From: JAFGPJ01 sp964439135
Lineage (GTDB): Bacteria; Planctomycetota; Phycisphaerae; Sedimentisphaerales; Anaerobacaceae
Length of the DNA stretch: 10,094 nucleotides
Reading direction: 5' to 3'
Assembly: GCA_964439135.1 (NCBI GenBank)
Contig: CAYTNN010000165.1
Location: 1-10,094, forward strand
Shown here: piece after piece, positions 7,357-10,094 of the stretch
How the letters are laid out: each line of letters begins with the position of its first letter
How positions within the stretch are numbered: position 1 is the stretch's first letter
Made by a program: the position numbers and the translations under genes
The notes under the pieces: model-generated
Databases searched by the model: none
Told to the model about the DNA's origin: nothing
What the model saw: the letters and a program-made list of their open reading frames with translations, nothing else

Positions 7357-9066
7357 TTATTGCTCGGCCTCGAATATCGCCTTGATTTCATCCAGTGAGA
7401 CCATGCCGGCACTGCCCAGCTTGATTTTGCCGCCCGAATCGATGAAGAAACTGCTCGGGATGGCTCTTATAGTATTGTATGGCCCCGGCAGAACACCCGG
7501 GTCCAGCAAGATCGTATAATTCATTTTTGCCTGCGTGACAAAATTTTTGACCACACTCGGGTTCTCATTCGAGATGGCCAGAATGGCCAGATCATCCTCG
7601 CTGACCGTATTTCGCAGCTCGATCAGATCCGGAATCTCTCTTAGGCAGGGACCGCACCAGGTTGCCCAGAAGACAATCAGAACATTTTTACCGCGATAGT
7701 CGCTTAGCTTATGCTTTTTGCCGGCGACATCGGTCAAAGCGAAATCCGGCGCCGGCTTGCCATACCAGGGCTTGAACGCCGGACCCCAGGTCCTTGCCGC
7801 CTTGATGATCTCTTCCAGCTTTGGTCCGGTGCTAGCCTTTGGGACCGTATCAACTTGAGTTGGCCGGCCGGCCCAGATGCGTGCAATCTCATCGGCCGAG
7901 GCATTTACCTCGTTTTCGCTTGTCTGAAGAGCAAAATCGATTGTGAACGAGCGGCTTTCATGCGGTGCAAGCTTCGGAACCCGGCCGAACTTGCGCTCGA
8001 TCGATCTGTTACGCGGAAAGCCGGTCCCCGGCTCCAGGCCCGTCACATATCCATCTTCATTTGCCACCGGATTCTTCCAGAGCGTAAAAAATGGCAGCTC
8101 CTTGACCGAATATGCTATCGAGACGGCTTTATCGCCGGCGGCATTGCGAAGCATTACCTTCGTCCGGTCATTCCGGTCGGCCCAAAGCCGTAAACAATAA
8201 ACCTGCTCCGGAAATCCCGCCTTCGCAGCGCGGTAGAGGGCGTAATCTGAGACATCATCGGCCGCGTGCTCGTTAATCGGCGTTACCTGCCGCACCGGCC
8301 CATAGAACCTGGCGCCTTTCTCCATCAGCGGCGGGCCGTAATTGCTATGGTAAAGTATGCCGAACTCCTGCTCGATAGCACTACGGTTGGTTACCGTGTC
8401 CGAAATCTGCAATTCACTTGTGCCGGGCACAGTTGAAACCTGGGTCAATATGTCGAGCTTCGGGCCGTGCAATAAGGTCTCATCGACCCGGCCGCGTACC
8501 GTGATACGGTAGGGCGCCTCGCGTTCGATGATGATCTCTACCGTCGATGCCGGCGTGTTGCAAATCTTGCCGTGCAGCGTCAGGTCCATCGTTGCTTTAT
8601 TGCCGGTATTGTCGATGAATTCATCGGTTCCCGGCGCGCCGAAAAACTCCAGGCCGCAGCGAACCATCCACTCGTTGAAACCCTCCAGCCAGCCTAATCC
8701 CTGGCGCGTGTTCAGATTGATGAATTTCGGGTGGACCAGCCCCTTGACGGGCGAATCCCAGCCGAGACGCAAATCACCCATCAAAACCTCTTGAATCGAC
8801 ATCCCCCGCGTCGGCACGACATTAAAGCTCAAAATGCCGTTATTGACCTCGATGACTTCGACGCCTTCCTGCCTGCCGCCGTGCAGGACATATTTCTTTA
8901 CCGACCACGCAACGGGGCAATCCGGCGTCGTTTCGCTGCTTGTGAGATTTGCGGCCTCTTTATAGATGTTCTGTTCGACGTCGGTGAGGACCAGCCGATA
9001 AGGCTCAGCAGCCTGTACCGTCGAAATCCCAATTATTGCTATCAGAATCGATATTAGCCTGAGCAT
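7357..9066 (-). CDS. Exported DUF4432 (aldose-1-epimerase-like) - TlpA-like thioredoxin fusion
   Basis: The 569-aa product starts at ATG 9066. A weak GAAAGG lies about 10 nt upstream. The signal peptide is residues 1-19 (LISILIAIIG core, VQA/A cleavage), so the protein acts outside the cytoplasm. Residues from about 45 to 380 match the DUF4432 branch of the galactose-mutarotase-like fold: VPTRGMS (85-90), LGWDSPVKGLVHPKF, GWLEGF, LHGKICNTPA with H165, LYHSNYG with H240, and GLEPGTGFP with E345. The His and Glu are candidate sugar-handling residues by analogy to mutarotases. After a linker, residues 436-569 form a complete TlpA/AhpC-TSA-type thioredoxin domain: GKPAPDFALTD, FWATWCGPC with Cys471 and Cys474, and the cis-proline loop AIPSSFFID with Pro537. 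Both redox cysteines are present, so it should be redox-active. The gene is strikingly GC-rich (68% at 8461-8520) and shows no operon partner in the window. Confidence 0.9.
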   Translation of the reverse strand: MLRLISILIAIIGISTVQAAEPYRLVLTDVEQNIYKEAANLTSSETTPDCPVAWSVKKYVLHGGRQEGVEVIEVNNGILSFNVVPTRGMSIQEVLMGDLRLGWDSPVKGLVHPKFINLNTRQGLGWLEGFNEWMVRCGLEFFGAPGTDEFIDNTGNKATMDLTLHGKICNTPASTVEIIIEREAPYRITVRGRVDETLLHGPKLDILTQVSTVPGTSELQISDTVTNRSAIEQEFGILYHSNYGPPLMEKGARFYGPVRQVTPINEHAADDVSDYALYRAAKAGFPEQVYCLRLWADRNDRTKVMLRNAAGDKAVSIAYSVKELPFFTLWKNPVANEDGYVTGLEPGTGFPRNRSIERKFGRVPKLAPHESRSFTIDFALQTSENEVNASADEIARIWAGRPTQVDTVPKASTGPKLEEIIKAARTWGPAFKPWYGKPAPDFALTDVAGKKHKLSDYRGKNVLIVFWATWCGPCLREIPDLIELRNTVSEDDLAILAISNENPSVVKNFVTQAKMNYTILLDPGVLPGPYNTIRAIPSSFFIDSGGKIKLGSAGMVSLDEIKAIFEAEQ

Positions 9067-9167
9067 TACTTCACTACCTTTCTATACGATTTCCCTGACA
9101 TTCTATGTTTACCTTTAATATGGGCATTTGGCAGTGCTTGTTCCGCACCTTTCGTTGTTAATGTAGC

Positions 9168-9360
9168 AAATTGGCTTTGTTTTTTCAACCTCGTCTTCAA
9201 CCCCCAGATAAACCTGGGGGCTAAATAATATTGGGTTTGTTTGGCTTTGAATTGGGTTTGTTTTTCGCAGCCTTCAAAGCATGAAATTCTTCATAATCAC
9301 CTTTCATATAGATACTTACGACCATTCTGCCCTTTCGGAAATTGGGTTTGTTTTTTCAAC
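9168..9360 (+). repeat. Interspersed T-rich repeat, four copies of ATTGGGTTTGTTTTTTCAAC type
   Basis: Copies lie at 9168-9189, 9230-9245, 9251-9266 and 9339-9360. The first and last match at 21 of 22 bases. The middle two share the core ATTGGGTTTGTTT but diverge after it. All are in the same orientation and irregularly spaced (about 62, 21 and 88 bases between starts). This is not a CRISPR array: spacer lengths differ too much and the T-rich unit lacks CRISPR-like structure. Confidence 0.65.
9201..9220. other. Perfect 7-bp GC hairpin between repeat copies
   Basis: CCCCCAG (9201-9207) pairs with CTGGGGG (9214-9220) over a 6-nt loop. No T-run follows on either strand, so it is not a standard intrinsic terminator. 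It lies about 135 bases upstream of the DUF4432-TlpA start and between repeat copies one and two. Confidence 0.5.
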
Positions 9361-9608
9361 TTAAGCTCAATTTTTCGTCGTTTTCTACTCTTTTTCATCT
9401 GTTTTTTTCATTATTCTACCTTTTTTTAAACTATCCTGCCGGAAAACCAGTGCAATTGCTATTTTCAACTCATCATTCATCAATAATCATTTACTTAGGC
9501 TCCGGATTTACTCTCATTTTTTACCTTTTACCTTTTGCCTTGCGTCTGTCGGCACCGCCGAAAGACTCGCCTCTACTATTGGCCCGACCTGCGCGTTTGA
9601 GTCGAAAA

Positions 9609-9688
9609 TCTACAAAAATGTAGACCGTATTTTCGTAACAAGTGCTTGTTAAGAAAGGAATAGAAAAAATTTGACTTTTTCAAATTTT
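9609..9688. promoter_or_regulatory. Cluster of three inverted repeats (operator-like)
   Basis: Three separate near-perfect dyads lie within 80 bases. The first is TCTACA-N4-TGTAGA (9609-9624). The second is TAACAAG-TG-CTTGTTA (9636-9651). The third is a 9-bp AAAATTTGA/TCAAATTTT with a 5-nt loop (9666-9688). The first two have the size and symmetry of sites for dimeric helix-turn-helix regulators. They lie 65-145 bases upstream of the rightward promoter candidate. The dyads are seen directly; a regulatory function is inferred. Confidence 0.4.
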
Positions 9689-9753
9689 GTTTCCAACTAC
9701 CATCGCTTTTGGTCGAAATTTGGCAGAAATATTAGTAATTTGTCAGATTTCTC

Positions 9754-9783
9754 TTGACACATATACGGATAGGTTGGTACAAA
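9754..9783 (+). promoter_or_regulatory. Candidate rightward promoter near the window end
   Basis: A perfect TTGACA (9754-9759), an 18-nt spacer and TACAAA (9778-9783, four of six consensus bases). It would transcribe the last 300 bases of the window toward a gene outside it. Confidence 0.4.
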
Positions 9784-9789
9784 CGTATA

Positions 9790-10094
9790 GCTCTATGATA
9801 TTAGGTAGCTCTTGTGGACTTTGGCTTACCGGCGTGTAAAATATCCATAGTTCCTGGGCAAACACCTAAGATTTATTAGGTGGAGGGACAGAGTTGGAGT
9901 GAGGTTTGTGATTTGTTTTTAGTGTATCTGCAAGTCAACTTACAACTCAAACACGGCTTCCACGTGGAAGTGGAGAAAAGCCAGGTCCAATAACAGGGTT
10001 TTTTCTGACAAGTACACGGTTTGGTGAAGATTGAATGTAGCTTGTTTGAAAGTCGTTTGAGGCAGGCACAAACAGGCGCGGAAGGTTTATGCCT
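9790..10094 (+). other. Possible structured 5' leader or small RNA
   Basis: Downstream of the promoter candidate are a perfect 7-bp hairpin CACCTAA-GATTTA-TTAGGTG (9863-9882) and a perfect 14-base palindrome CTTCCACGTGGAAG (9957-9970). The palindrome sits inside a wider GGCTT/AAGCC pairing. A run of six T's follows at 10009-10014 without a clear stem directly before it. I checked by eye for cobalamin, glycine and c-di-GMP riboswitch cores and for RNase P and 6S RNA signatures, and did not recognise any. Confidence 0.25.

Larger units (their letters stand above)
9067..10094. other. About 1 kb of non-coding, AT-rich, repeat- and palindrome-rich DNA
   Basis: No frame here looks like a real protein. 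The short open frames at 9241-9623 are rich in F, L and S because of T-runs and overlap the repeats. GC drops to 28% at 9361-9420, against 68% at 8461-8520 in the adjoining gene. Contents from left to right: the upstream region of the DUF4432-TlpA gene, four T-rich repeat copies, a 7-bp hairpin, a pyrimidine-rich tract (about 9340-9540), three clustered inverted repeats, a rightward promoter candidate and a possible leader. A gene probably begins beyond the right edge. Confidence 0.6.

Noticed and set aside
7711..8193. A 160-codon plus-strand open frame opposite the DUF4432-TlpA gene.
   Set aside because: It lies wholly inside a clearly recognised gene on the other strand. Its translation has no recognisable motif and is a by-product of high GC.
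9201..9220. CCCCCAG/CTGGGGG hairpin considered as an intrinsic terminator.
   Set aside because: Neither strand has a T-run directly after the stem.
9168..9360. Repeats considered as a CRISPR array.
   Set aside because: Unit similarity is uneven, the distances between starts (about 62, 21 and 88) are irregular, and no cas gene is present.
9241..9623. Two overlapping plus-strand open frames rich in F, L and S (9241-9429 and 9342-9623).
   Set aside because: They arise from T-rich repeat copies and a pyrimidine tract, have no good ribosome-binding site, and show no domain-like pattern.
10089..10094. ATG at 10089 preceded by GGAAGG, possibly the start of the next gene.
   Set aside because: Only two codons are visible and the spacing between GGAAGG and ATG is just 3 bases, so it cannot be supported from this window.

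Overview
The window looks like chromosomal sequence from a Planctomycetota-type bacterium, most likely Phycisphaerae or a related sediment or marine MAG lineage. This is inferred from protein style. There is a large secreted LamG protein with three Fn3-like modules carrying the signature YYW(R/C)(V/I)DE. There is also a DUF1349-like module, a secreted kinesin-light-chain-type TPR protein, and a surface protein joining beta-helix-like repeats to cadherin/Ig-like modules. No rRNA or universal marker protein is present to settle the taxonomy.

Layout: (1) bases 1-1808, plus strand: the 3' part of a large surface protein whose reading frame runs off the left edge, followed by a good intrinsic terminator. 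(2) 3185-1905, minus strand: a secreted TPR-repeat protein, convergent with the first gene. (3) 3186-3999: a spacer holding a solitary tRNA-Gly(CCC) with its own promoter and terminator, then a leader with promoter candidates for the next gene. (4) 4000-7356, plus strand: an 1118-residue secreted multidomain LamG/Fn3/DUF1349-like protein with no recognisable catalytic domain. (5) 9066-7357, minus strand: a 569-residue exported fusion of a DUF4432 (aldose-1-epimerase-like) domain to a TlpA-like thioredoxin domain. Its stop codon directly abuts the stop codon of the preceding gene. (6) 9067-10094: about 1 kb of AT-rich, apparently non-coding DNA. It holds four copies of a T-rich interspersed repeat, several inverted repeats, a promoter candidate facing right and a possible structured leader for a gene beyond the right edge.

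All four proteins appear exported or surface-exposed, but they are not arranged as an operon: neighbours converge or are separated by their own signals. A loose shared theme is extracellular carbohydrate recognition or processing (LamG, DUF1349-like and jelly-roll modules, and a sugar-mutarotase-like fold). This is inference from domain types.

I see no phage, transposase, CRISPR, toxin-antitoxin or defence genes and no convincing new multi-gene system. The most unusual items are the DUF4432-thioredoxin fusion, the apparent nesting of a DUF1349-like module inside a split jelly-roll module, the zero-base tail-to-tail junction at 7356/7357, and the repeat- and palindrome-rich non-coding right end.
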